From the NCBI GenBank assembly GCA_022709605.1, contig JAKLIM010000024.1:1-18705 (forward strand): a DNA stretch of 18,705 bases, given 5' to 3'. This DNA is from Bacteroidota bacterium. Lineage in GTDB: Bacteria; Bacteroidota; Bacteroidia; Bacteroidales; Paludibacteraceae. Position numbers and translations under genes: made by a program. Positions 8,060 to 14,195 of the stretch are shown in pieces (the stretch's first letter is position 1; each line of letters opens with the position of its first letter). The notes under the pieces are model-generated. The model did not search any database. It had not been told where the DNA came from and saw nothing but the letters and a program-made list of their open reading frames with translations.

Positions 8060-9883
8060 ATGAAGAAAATACTTACCGCTCTCGTTATCATATTAATAGG
8101 CTTTATTGTGTACTCGTGTGCCAATAAAGCTCAGGGTCCAACCGGTGGCCCTAAAGATGAAATTCCACCTAAAGTTTTGAAATCAGCACCTTTAAATGGT
8201 GCGCTGAATTTTAAGAAAAAGGAAATAAATATTTTATTTGATGAAAATATTTCAGTAGTTAAAGCTACCGAAAACGTATTTATTTCGCCCCCGCAATTGA
8301 AACAACCGGATGTAAAAGGCAATGGAAAAGTAGTTTCGGTGACGTTTTTGGAAGATTTGGTGGACAGTACAACTTATACCATTAATTTTGGAGATGCCAT
8401 AGTTGATTTGAATGAGAACAATCCGGTGAAAGATTATCGGTTTTCGTTTTCGACCGGCGACGAGATTGATACCCTGCAAATTTCGGGAACATTGATAAAT
8501 GCAGAAGATTTGAATCCGGTTTCGGGTGTAATTGTGGGTATTTACCGCGAGGAAGAAGATACAGTATTTAGTGTTAAGCCCTTTTTGCGAATCGGAAAAA
8601 CAAACGATGCGGGTCGTTTTACAATCGATAATGTAAAAGCCGGAAAGTATAAAGTTTTTGCGTTGGGCGATATGAATCAGGATTATTATTATCAGTCGGG
8701 CGAAAATCTGGCCATGCTCGATTCGATGGTTACACCTACTTTTCGCATCGAAGAAATGAAAGATACCATATGGAAAGATTCAACCGAAATTGATAGCATT
8801 CGAACGTTTATGGGTACCCATTATTTGCCCGACAATATTGTGCTTCGTTATTTTAAAGAAAGTAAAAAACGGCAGTCGCTGGTGAAAAACGAACGTAAAA
8901 ATCCACAGTCACTATCACTGTTTTTCAATATTCCGCTTGCAAAATTACCTGAAATTAAACCCTTGAATTTTGATTGGAAAGGAAAATATATTTTACAAAA
9001 AAACAATACGCTCGACAGTTTAACGTATTGGATTACAGACTCAACTCTTTATTTGCAAGATACTCTGGAAATGGCTGTTACGTATCAGATAAGCGATTTG
9101 AAGTCGCCACTTGTAACTAAGACAGATACCATAAGTGGAATTGTAAAAAAAGCAAAAGTAAATCCGAAAGCTAAACAAACCGCTGCAGCTAAAACAGATC
9201 CAGAAGCAAATAAGTATAAATTCACTTCGAACCTTGCTGCATCGTTTGATGTTTACCGATCGATCAATTTATTGTTCGAAGCTCCCCTGGAAACCTATGA
9301 TTTAGCGAAAATTAAATTGTCACACAAAGTTGATTCGGTGCTGAAACCCCTCCAGTTTAAGTGGAAGCAAACCGATTCGACCATGATGGCTTACGCGATT
9401 GAATATAAGTGGGAGCCGGAAGAAACGTATGACCTGACCATTGACTCAGCAACGTTTCTCAGCATTTATAAAAAAAGCAGCGATAAATTTACCAATCAGT
9501 TTAAAATCCGTTCGTTGGATGAATATTCAAGCATGAAGATTCTGCTGGCTAATTTCGATTCCACTGCCATAATTCAGGTTTTGGATGCTAAAGAAGTAAT
9601 TCAACAAAGCAAACCGGCAGTTAAAAAAGGGACAAAATTCGAATACCTTAAACCCGGTGATTATTTTTTGCGATTATATCTCGATAAAAACCAAAACGGT
9701 AAATGGGATTCGGGCGATTTCTTAACCTTATTGCAGCCCGAGGAAGTTTTCTATTATTCAAAAAAACTTTCCCTACGTGCTAATTGGGAGTTTGAAGAAA
9801 CTTTGGACTTCAGATCAACGCCTGTTCTTGATCAAAAACCATTGGAGTTAAGAAAAGAAACCGGTAAAAAGAAGGGGAATTAA
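8060..9883 (+). CDS. Ig-like (Big_5) domain lipoprotein
   Basis: This 607-residue protein has a lipoprotein signal peptide with lipobox VYSC, giving lipidated C20 and the mature start CANKAQGPTGGPKD. That Gly/Pro-rich start leading into a bacterial Ig-like (SbsA-type) domain (about 35-125: PPKVLKSAPLNGALN to YRFSFSTGD) is a recurrent Bacteroidota arrangement. A middle region near 140-215 (ISGTLINAEDLNPVSGVIVG to AGKYKVFALGDMNQD) looks like a carboxypeptidase-regulatory-like beta-sandwich. A second such block appears near the C-terminus (LKPGDYFLRLYLDKNQNGKWD). It is probably anchored in the outer membrane or periplasm; its role is unknown. The 60-nt gap from the DUF2851 gene allows co-transcription. 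Confidence 0.85.
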   Translation: MKKILTALVIILIGFIVYSCANKAQGPTGGPKDEIPPKVLKSAPLNGALNFKKKEINILFDENISVVKATENVFISPPQLKQPDVKGNGKVVSVTFLEDLVDSTTYTINFGDAIVDLNENNPVKDYRFSFSTGDEIDTLQISGTLINAEDLNPVSGVIVGIYREEEDTVFSVKPFLRIGKTNDAGRFTIDNVKAGKYKVFALGDMNQDYYYQSGENLAMLDSMVTPTFRIEEMKDTIWKDSTEIDSIRTFMGTHYLPDNIVLRYFKESKKRQSLVKNERKNPQSLSLFFNIPLAKLPEIKPLNFDWKGKYILQKNNTLDSLTYWITDSTLYLQDTLEMAVTYQISDLKSPLVTKTDTISGIVKKAKVNPKAKQTAAAKTDPEANKYKFTSNLAASFDVYRSINLLFEAPLETYDLAKIKLSHKVDSVLKPLQFKWKQTDSTMMAYAIEYKWEPEETYDLTIDSATFLSIYKKSSDKFTNQFKIRSLDEYSSMKILLANFDSTAIIQVLDAKEVIQQSKPAVKKGTKFEYLKPGDYFLRLYLDKNQNGKWDSGDFLTLLQPEEVFYYSKKLSLRANWEFEETLDFRSTPVLDQKPLELRKETGKKKGN

Positions 9884-9917
9884 AGAAGGAAATTTCAAAA
9901 TCATTAAATATTTATCT

Positions 9918-10034
9918 TTAATTTGAAAACCATACCCAAAATTGTTTATCGCTGTCTTGTTTTAAAAATCCAAACATTATAATCAATTCAAATATTATAA
10001 ATATAAAAATTGCAATTAAAAATCTATTTTTCAT
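9918..10034 (-). CDS. Candidate 38-residue membrane microprotein
   Basis: From ATG at 10034 leftward, a short frame reads MKNRFLIAIFIFIIFELIIM and continues through GFLKQDSDKQFWVWFSN to a stop at 9918. Charged MKNR, one hydrophobic helix of about 18 residues and a polar tail are what a small inner-membrane protein looks like. Its start lies about 28 nt past a cassette-like element (10062-10111), at nearly the same distance as for the next gene upstream (10787). I know no homologue. It could be a chance frame in AT-rich DNA, so confidence is limited. Confidence 0.4.
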   Translation of the reverse strand: MKNRFLIAIFIFIIFELIIMFGFLKQDSDKQFWVWFSN

Positions 10035-10061
10035 TGTCACAGTGTTTTTTTATAATTGTCA

Positions 10062-10111
10062 CTAACTACCGAAACTTAGTCAATCAGTGAACAATCCAAA
10101 TAGCGATTGGG
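10062..10111. repeat. Cassette-boundary-like element, copy 1
   Basis: The 13-mers CTAACTACCGAAA (10062-10074) and AATAGCGATTGGG (10099-10111) bracket a 24-nt middle. Both recur unchanged in copy 2 (10815-10893) around a middle of different length. ACTA near the left end can pair with TAGCG at the right with one G-U, giving a folded site. Beyond the right end, ATTGGG can pair with CCCAA at 10134-10138. See the finding on attC-like sites. Confidence 0.75.
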
Positions 10112-10133
10112 TTGCTTAATGCTCATCAACTAG

Positions 10134-10165
10134 CCCAAACCTTTAGTCATGTGTTTTGGGTTTTT
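10134..10165 (+). terminator. Candidate rho-independent terminator
   Basis: CCCAAA (10134-10139) and TTTGGG (10155-10160) form a 6-bp stem with a 15-nt loop, followed by TTTTT on the plus strand. It could end the transcript from the lipoprotein gene at 8060-9883. The long loop and 250-nt distance make it moderate. The minus-strand gene at 10164-10787 stops right beside it. Confidence 0.4.
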
Positions 10166-10787
10166 AATTCTGTTTCTTGATTATTTTATGTGTTTCGGTT
10201 ATGTTTGTTTCACTTTTCAGTCTCAGTACATAAATTCCAGTTTCTAAAGAGCTGAGATTAAGTCGATTTTCATTTTTCGATAATTTCCCATTCTTAATTC
10301 TAATGCCTGATATGTTGACTAAATCGTAATTGACCTTGTCGGTATCAATATTATTTATCATTATTTCATTCTGAAAAGGATTTGGTGATATTAATATTTT
10401 GTCGCCGTTGGTCATAGCACTCATGTTATCTATAAGTTGTGGAATGCCATATCTATTGACGTTACTAAAAATTGTTTCATGTTTCTTTAATGTGTCCATT
10501 AGTATTTCAACATTACAATCACACACCATTCTATATACTTTTTGGAGTAAGGGAGTTTGTGCTGTCGGGAATTCTTGTTCCAGTAAATAAACCTTAAAAT
10601 CACTAAAGATTTTGTTTGAAATCATGTTGTTTGACACAATTAAACTGTCTCCCTGAGTATGGAAGGTTCTCGTATTTGTGTCTTCAATTACTATTTGAAG
10701 TGAATCTTCATAATAGCTTAATTGTCCTTTTGCTTGAAACGACATTACAATTACAAATAATAAAAGGAATGTTTTTAATTTTTTCAT
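10164..10787 (-). CDS. T9SS type A C-terminal sorting domain protein
   Basis: This 207-residue protein has a Sec signal peptide (residues 1-21, MKKLKTFLLLFVIVMSFQAKG). Its last 80 residues are a type A sorting domain of the type IX secretion system: ILISPNPFQNEIMI, YDLVNISGIRI, then LSSLETGIYVLRL and a short basic tail. The domain takes cargo through the outer membrane and is usually cut off on attachment to the surface. The central part (22-125) has no family I recognise; a CDCN cysteine pair sits at 89-91. Cargo is therefore a small surface or released protein of unknown role. A cassette-like element lies about 28 nt upstream of its start. Confidence 0.85.
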   Translation of the reverse strand: MKKLKTFLLLFVIVMSFQAKGQLSYYEDSLQIVIEDTNTRTFHTQGDSLIVSNNMISNKIFSDFKVYLLEQEFPTAQTPLLQKVYRMVCDCNVEILMDTLKKHETIFSNVNRYGIPQLIDNMSAMTNGDKILISPNPFQNEIMINNIDTDKVNYDLVNISGIRIKNGKLSKNENRLNLSSLETGIYVLRLKSETNITETHKIIKKQN

Positions 10788-10814
10788 GATTGATGTTTTT
10801 TATTATCATTACCG

Positions 10815-10893
10815 CTAACTACCGAAAATAATCGCATTTGTCCGTCATTTGCCGGACAAAATGAATCTGTGAATAGACACAATAGCGATTGGG
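10815..10893. repeat. Cassette-boundary-like element, copy 2
   Basis: The end 13-mers of copy 1 recur exactly: CTAACTACCGAAA at 10815-10827 and AATAGCGATTGGG at 10881-10893, here with a 53-nt middle. GCTA at the left pairs with TAGC at the right. The middle contains a perfect 8-bp inverted repeat with 8-nt loop: TTTGTCCG (10837-10844) and CGGACAAA (10853-10860). ATTGG at 10888-10892 can pair with CCAAT at 10904-10908. Confidence 0.75.
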
Positions 10894-10967
10894 GATAAGC
10901 CAGCCAATTTGCCTTAAAGTGTGCCAGTGGTTCAATATTTGAATTTCATTCAACATTTTGTTTGGAG

Positions 10968-11354
10968 TCAATTCTTCACTCTAATTGTATCATATAATAT
11001 TGTAAATGGAGTTTTGTTTGATTGAAAATAATATTCTCCGGCTTCACTAAAAATCAAATTAAATGTAGTGACTTTTCCGACCAACACATCTGGACAAACT
11101 ATATTTCCATTATTAAAACCCGTTGCAGTAATTTGATAATGATTAGCTTGACTTTTTGTTAAGTTAATTTGCAAATTACTCCAACAACCGTTTGGTGCGT
11201 AAGCACGTACCTGAATTGGGATTGATACTCCAATGTTGGCAGATGTAGGAATTACAACTTCGGATACGATTACAGGCTCGAATTGCCCTTTTTCTTCCTC
11301 CTTTGAACATCCTAATAGAAGAAAAACAATAAGAATTAAATTTATGTACTTCAT
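10968..11354 (-). CDS. Small lipoprotein of unknown function
   Basis: This 128-residue protein begins MKYINLILIVFLLLGCSKEE, an exact lipoprotein signal with lipidated C16. I prefer this ATG at 11354 to one 36 nt upstream, which would place a charged extension before the signal. After an acidic linker (EEEKGQFEP) the protein reads as an all-beta Ig-like or BACON-like fold: VIPTSANIGVSIPIQVRAYA, C-containing strands (NGCWSN and NIVCPD, possibly a disulfide) and EAGEYYFQSNKTPFTI. Similar small Bacteroidota lipoproteins exist but have no assigned role. It is probably outer-membrane anchored. It heads the minus-strand accessory group. Confidence 0.75.
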   Translation of the reverse strand: MKYINLILIVFLLLGCSKEEEKGQFEPVIVSEVVIPTSANIGVSIPIQVRAYAPNGCWSNLQINLTKSQANHYQITATGFNNGNIVCPDVLVGKVTTFNLIFSEAGEYYFQSNKTPFTILYDTIRVKN

Positions 11355-11570
11355 AAAAGATGATTTTTTAATATTTTGATAAATAGTCATATAGTGCCTT
11401 TGTTTGTAGATATTTTGGTTTCTTTTAGTTGCTCTTCAGTTGACTGTGAAGCAAATCCTGTCTCGAAATGCAATTTCTTCTTCTTACAAAATGTACTTTC
11501 TAATTAAAAGTGAATGATCTTAGGCAGTTATCCGATTTGTCAACTGTGGTTTTTATGCCGGGTCGTTCCC

Positions 11571-11646
11571 CCCGCTGCCGTGCGATTGTATCGTGTAGCA
11601 AATCTAAATTCCAATTAACTTTCCCCACGCGATACAATCGCGCGGG
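11571..11646. repeat. REP-like inverted repeat
   Basis: GCGATTGTATCG (11582-11593) and CGATACAATCGC (11630-11641) form a perfect 12-bp inverted repeat around a 36-nt AT-rich centre. Outside, CCCGC (11571-11575) pairs with GCGGG (11642-11646) after a 6-nt bulge on the left. GC-rich, bulged, intergenic palindromes of this kind resemble repetitive extragenic palindromes. Only one copy is seen here. Confidence 0.75.
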
Positions 11647-11661
11647 AGCTGTGGTTTATCA

Positions 11662-11695
11662 AACCCCGGCAGCCTGATTGAAACCTGCCGGGGTT
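11662..11695 (-). terminator. Strong hairpin after the 11711-12442 gene
   Basis: AACCCCGGCAG (11662-11672) and CTGCCGGGGTT (11685-11695) make a perfect 11-bp stem with a 12-nt loop. It lies 15 nt past the stop of the minus-strand gene, where a terminator is expected. The minus-strand continuation, TTTGATAAACC, has only a poor U-tract, so it may instead stabilise the mRNA end. Confidence 0.55.
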
Positions 11696-11710
11696 ATCAT
11701 ATGTTGCGAA

Positions 11711-12442
11711 CTATGAGGCCGGTGTTTCGGTTTTAGGTTCGGATGGCACGGTCGCATTGGGATTTTCAGCATATACCCGTTTGAGCAGGTGACTTTTTGT
11801 GTATTCTCTGAGTTTTACGTTGTCGACTCCTCGATACATGGCGCGTCCTGCATTGGCAATGGTGCTAATGGTGTCCCACATTTCGTTGAAAACTGTCACG
11901 TTGTCGGTGGCTGTGCGGCTACGTTCGTTTTTCTTTGAGTTGTGATTTTCATTCAAATCATCAATTTCATTGATCAATGCTTCTAAAGCAAGTATGGCTT
12001 CGGGTTTCAATCCCCAAATTTGTAAAGCCGCAGCATTGCGTTTCACATGGCTTATCAGCGTGTGTCCCTGCAAAATAACCCGCTCTACATCGTTAAGGGT
12101 TATGGCGACACGAATGGTTCTTAATCCAAAGTCACTTTCCTGAATGTCGAGTGTTCCGTGGGCAAGTTTTATATACCCTTCGGTCAGATTCAATGCTAAC
12201 CTTAGTTTTCGCAAAGTTGCATCAAGATTTACTTTTACCATCTTCTGATGTTTCAGCACATCGCCCGATTTGATAATTTCATAACATTCCATCTGCTTTT
12301 CACGTGCTTTGGTCACATAAACATCATTAAACACTGTTGAATACTTGTTAAAGTCATCTTTGTCTCTATCCAAACTTGTAAGTACAAACCCGGCTATTAC
12401 GGGTACATCTTCCATTTTACAATTGAATTTCTTTTTTTTCAT
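11711..12442 (-). CDS. Uncharacterised helical protein
   Basis: This 243-residue protein starts MKKKKFNCKMEDVPVIAGFV and appears almost wholly alpha-helical: no signal peptide, no membrane helix, mixed charge, and a Pro/Thr/Glu tail (VPSEPKTETPAS). The C-terminal third has the block GRAMYRGVDNVKLREYTKSHLLKRVY. From memory this resembles a family of about 240-residue proteins found, often as several paralogues, in Bacteroidales genomes without assigned function; I cannot verify that here. It stands alone between repeat-rich spacers: the hairpin and REP-like element downstream and the repeat field upstream. No promoter box of the TAnnTTTG type is obvious before it. Confidence 0.75.
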   Translation of the reverse strand: MKKKKFNCKMEDVPVIAGFVLTSLDRDKDDFNKYSTVFNDVYVTKAREKQMECYEIIKSGDVLKHQKMVKVNLDATLRKLRLALNLTEGYIKLAHGTLDIQESDFGLRTIRVAITLNDVERVILQGHTLISHVKRNAAALQIWGLKPEAILALEALINEIDDLNENHNSKKNERSRTATDNVTVFNEMWDTISTIANAGRAMYRGVDNVKLREYTKSHLLKRVYAENPNATVPSEPKTETPAS

Positions 12443-12529
12443 AAATAAAGGATTTCTTTTTTAAATTAAACTTTTTTTTAATTGCAGAGCATAAGCTCTT
12501 TTTATCTTAACATAATGTCAAACATAACC

Positions 12530-12632
12530 GCCCCAAGCCCCTAAAGGGGATGTGAGATTAGTATTATCACTTAATTTTATCCCTCACGCATTAAGTAACT
12601 GCGTCTTAACATCCCCTTTAGGGGCTTGGGGC
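12530..12632. repeat. Perfect 24-bp inverted repeat (MITE-like)
   Basis: The 24 nt at 12530-12553 (GCCCCAAGCCCC, TAAAGGGGATGT) are the exact reverse complement of 12609-12632. The 55-nt centre is AT-rich. Flanks ATAACC and AGGTAT extend the symmetry imperfectly, and no target duplication is clear. Each arm also holds its own CCCC(TTTA)GGGG mini-hairpin. Confidence 0.95.
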
Positions 12633-12707
12633 AGGTATCTTGTTTTACTTTCGTCAAACATATTTACCATAACCGCTTTAGAAACTGCGTCTTAACATCC
12701 CCTTTAG

Positions 12708-12725
12708 TTCCGATAGCTATCGGAA
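12708..12725. repeat. Perfect 18-bp palindrome, copy 1
   Basis: TTCCGATAGCTATCGGAA equals its own reverse complement. An identical copy lies at 12828-12845. It interrupts the ATCCCCTTTAG / TGGGGC arm. Confidence 0.95.
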
Positions 12726-12802
12726 TGGGGCAGAGTTTTTTTTATTACCATTGTCACTTATTTTTACCACTACCACCCCAGAAACTGCGTTTTAACATCC
12801 CC

Positions 12803-12820
12803 TCCCGATAGTTATCGGGA
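12803..12820. repeat. Near-palindrome TCCCGATAGTTATCGGGA
   Basis: The 8-nt arms TCCCGATA and TATCGGGA are complementary, and the central two bases break the symmetry. It is a variant of the two perfect palindromes nearby. Confidence 0.9.
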
Positions 12821-12827
12821 CGGGAAG

Positions 12828-12845
12828 TTCCGATAGCTATCGGAA
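12828..12845. repeat. Perfect 18-bp palindrome, copy 2
   Basis: The sequence is identical to 12708-12725, and again sits directly before ATGGGGC or TGGGGC. Confidence 0.95.
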
Positions 12846-12882
12846 TGGGGCGGAGTTTCTCAATTTTATGTATCAGTATTTC

Positions 12883-13134
12883 AATCACTTGTATCGGTAT
12901 ATCAATCACTTTTATCAGTATAGCAACCACTTGTATCAGTATATCAATCACTTGTATCAGTATAGCAATCACTTGTATCTGTTTATCAATCACTTGTATC
13001 AGTATATCAATCACTTGTATCAGTATTTCAATCACTTTTGTCGGTATATCAATCACTTGTATCGGTATATCAATCACTTGTATCGGTATATCAATCACTT
13101 GTATCGGTATATCAATCACTTGTATCTGTATATC
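12883..13134. repeat. 21-bp minisatellite, 12 units
   Basis: Twelve 21-bp units run head to tail, each built on AATCACTTGTATCGGTAT plus ATC. Units 1, 9, 10 and 11 are identical; the others differ at one to four positions, and a decayed unit precedes at 12861-12882. Since 21 is divisible by 3, frames stay open on both strands and give spurious heptad proteins (INHLYQY forward, VIDIPIQ reverse). I treat it as non-coding: it has no signal peptide, promoter or non-repeat domain, and its reading frames run through the palindrome field. Confidence 0.93.
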
Positions 13135-13660
13135 AGAATTTCAATGAATTTTTTACCTTCCAATGATTCGAAAACGAGTAGTGTAAAGTTGTGAAATGAA
13201 TCCACATCAATAGATTTAAATAATATTGCTGCGTAGAATTTTCTTAATTTTCAAATTTTTCAAATTTTTCAATTTTTCAAATCTTTAATTACATTACTTT
13301 AGAGAAAAAATGAAAATATCAGAATATCAACTTGATAAAGGGTAGAACTGAATGCGGAAGAAAAGTGATTTACTCGTATGGCAGTTAGGTTCATACAGAT
13401 TATTTTAAGTCAAGTATTAGATAAATATCAGTTCCCAAAAATACATAATATTTTGATAAATGTTTCTTTTTAAGAATATTTTTTAGGGTCGGATTTAAAA
13501 ATAATTATTTTAAGGGATAGTCCTGCACAATTTTGGTTTGTTTGTGCAAATAAAATATAAATAATCAGTTGAACTTTGTAAAAATATTTCCTTATAGTGC
13601 ATTATTACAGTATATTAGAATTTTAACATTAAAATATTATTGATTTTCCAATCAAGAATT
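13135..13660. other. AT-rich intergenic region before the rnf promoter
   Basis: There is no convincing gene in this stretch. At 13247-13284 a short TTTTCAAATT-type repeat resembles those in the rnf spacers. The only small frame noted is 11 codons (MKISEYQLDKG, from 13310). I see no RNA gene. Confidence 0.6.
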
Positions 13661-13692
13661 TTTGTAATAATACTAAATAATATGTACTTTTG
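13661..13692 (+). promoter_or_regulatory. Bacteroidota promoter of the rnf operon
   Basis: TTTG (13661-13664), a 20-nt spacer and TACTTTTG (13685-13692) match the Bacteroidota -33 / -7 consensus TTTG and TAnnTTTG exactly. Transcription should start near 13698. That puts the upstream ATG at 13640 outside the transcript and supports the start at 13721, with a leader of only about 20 nt. Confidence 0.7.
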
Positions 13693-13720
13693 TGCCAAAT
13701 TGCAATGTCGACATTACAAA

Positions 13721-14134
13721 ATGGGCCAAAAAATTGAACATACGGGATTTATAACTCACATCAGCGAAAAAATCATACAGGTTTCGATCATTCAGAAATC
13801 AGCCTGCAGCGATTGCCACGCAAAAGGTGTTTGTACTTCGGCCGATATGTCCGATAAAGTTATTGAGGTGAAACGCACCGACAATAATTTCAAAATCGGC
13901 GATCAGGTAAAGTTGATCGGACAAACTTCGATGGGACTCTTAGCAGTTTTACTTGCCTTTGTTATTCCCTTTTTACTTATCTTACTCAGTTTATTTATTT
14001 TAGGAAATTATACTGATAACGAAGCACTCTCGGGTACTCTTTCGTTGTCGGTATTGATTCCGTACTATATAATTTTGTCGCTTTTCAATAAAAAACTAAA
14101 AAACAAATTTCAGTTTTTTATCGAAAAAGAATAA
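13721..14134 (+). CDS. SoxR-reducing system RseC family protein
   Basis: This 137-residue protein begins MGQKIEHTGFITHISEKIIQ. It has the RseC cysteine motif C29-x2-C32-x5-C38 (ACSDCHAKGVC) in a small N-terminal beta domain. Two membrane helices follow (about 72-94 and 103-122), then a basic cytoplasmic tail. The family is linked to Rnf-type electron transfer: in gamma-proteobacteria RseC works with Rsx/Rnf to reduce SoxR. In Bacteroidota the gene commonly heads the rnf operon and may help assemble or supply electrons to the complex. I chose ATG 13721 over 13640 because the -7 box lies between them and family similarity begins at MGQKIEHTG. The gap to rnfB is 61 nt. Confidence 0.9.
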   Translation: MGQKIEHTGFITHISEKIIQVSIIQKSACSDCHAKGVCTSADMSDKVIEVKRTDNNFKIGDQVKLIGQTSMGLLAVLLAFVIPFLLILLSLFILGNYTDNEALSGTLSLSVLIPYYIILSLFNKKLKNKFQFFIEKE

Positions 14135-14195
14135 GCACATCAATGGTGCTTTGATAACCGGTTAAAAACTGTATTCAATTTATAATTTCACGTCA

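Larger units (their letters stand above)
11355..11710. other. Intergenic region with two hairpin elements
   Basis: The part at 11355-11550 holds no gene I can support. A 38-codon open stretch on the minus strand (about 11394-11507) has no start codon. The part at 11571-11695 contains a REP-like inverted repeat and a strong GC hairpin, listed separately. Confidence 0.6.
12682..12855. repeat. Two derivative copies of the right arm, each interrupted by palindromes
   Basis: Segments 12682-12735 and 12782-12855 both begin AAACTGCGT(C/T)TTAACATCCCC, like the right arm at 12598-12615, and end TGGGGC(A/G)GAG. In place of the inner GGGGCT they carry palindromes: one in the first, two in the second. 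Repeat starts are 86 and 100 nt apart, so this is a degenerate tandem array. Confidence 0.8.

Noticed and set aside
11394..11507. About 38 stop-free codons on the minus strand ending near 11394 (contains HFETGFASQSTEEQ)
   Set aside because: It reads like a protein C-terminus but has no ATG in the open stretch. It may be a decayed fragment; I cannot assign it.
12486..12503. AGAGC-ATAA-GCTCT hairpin followed by T-run on the plus strand
   Set aside because: The stem is only 5 bp and no plus-strand gene lies upstream. It sits in the upstream region of a minus-strand gene, so a terminator role is doubtful.
12530..12632. Insertion sequence
   Set aside because: The 103-bp element with 24-bp inverted ends has no room for a transposase and no clear target duplication; only a repeat or MITE-like call is supported.
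12754..13119. Minus-strand open frame with a VIDIPIQ heptad repeat, and plus-strand counterparts
   Set aside because: The frames stay open only because the minisatellite unit is 21 bp and lacks stops in several frames. There is no signal peptide, start context or unique domain, and the minus-strand frame continues into the palindrome repeats.
12883..13134. CRISPR array
   Set aside because: The 21-bp units abut one another with no unique spacers, and no cas gene is present.
13640..13720. Upstream ATG extending the RseC-like protein by 27 residues
   Set aside because: The extension spans the promoter -33 and -7 boxes and adds residues without family similarity. The start at 13721 fits better.
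14133..14151. AAGCAC / GTGCTT hairpin at the rseC-like stop codon, and TAACCGGTTA palindrome at 14155
   Set aside because: It is short, has no U-tract and lies inside an operon. Chance or minor mRNA structure is as likely as regulation.
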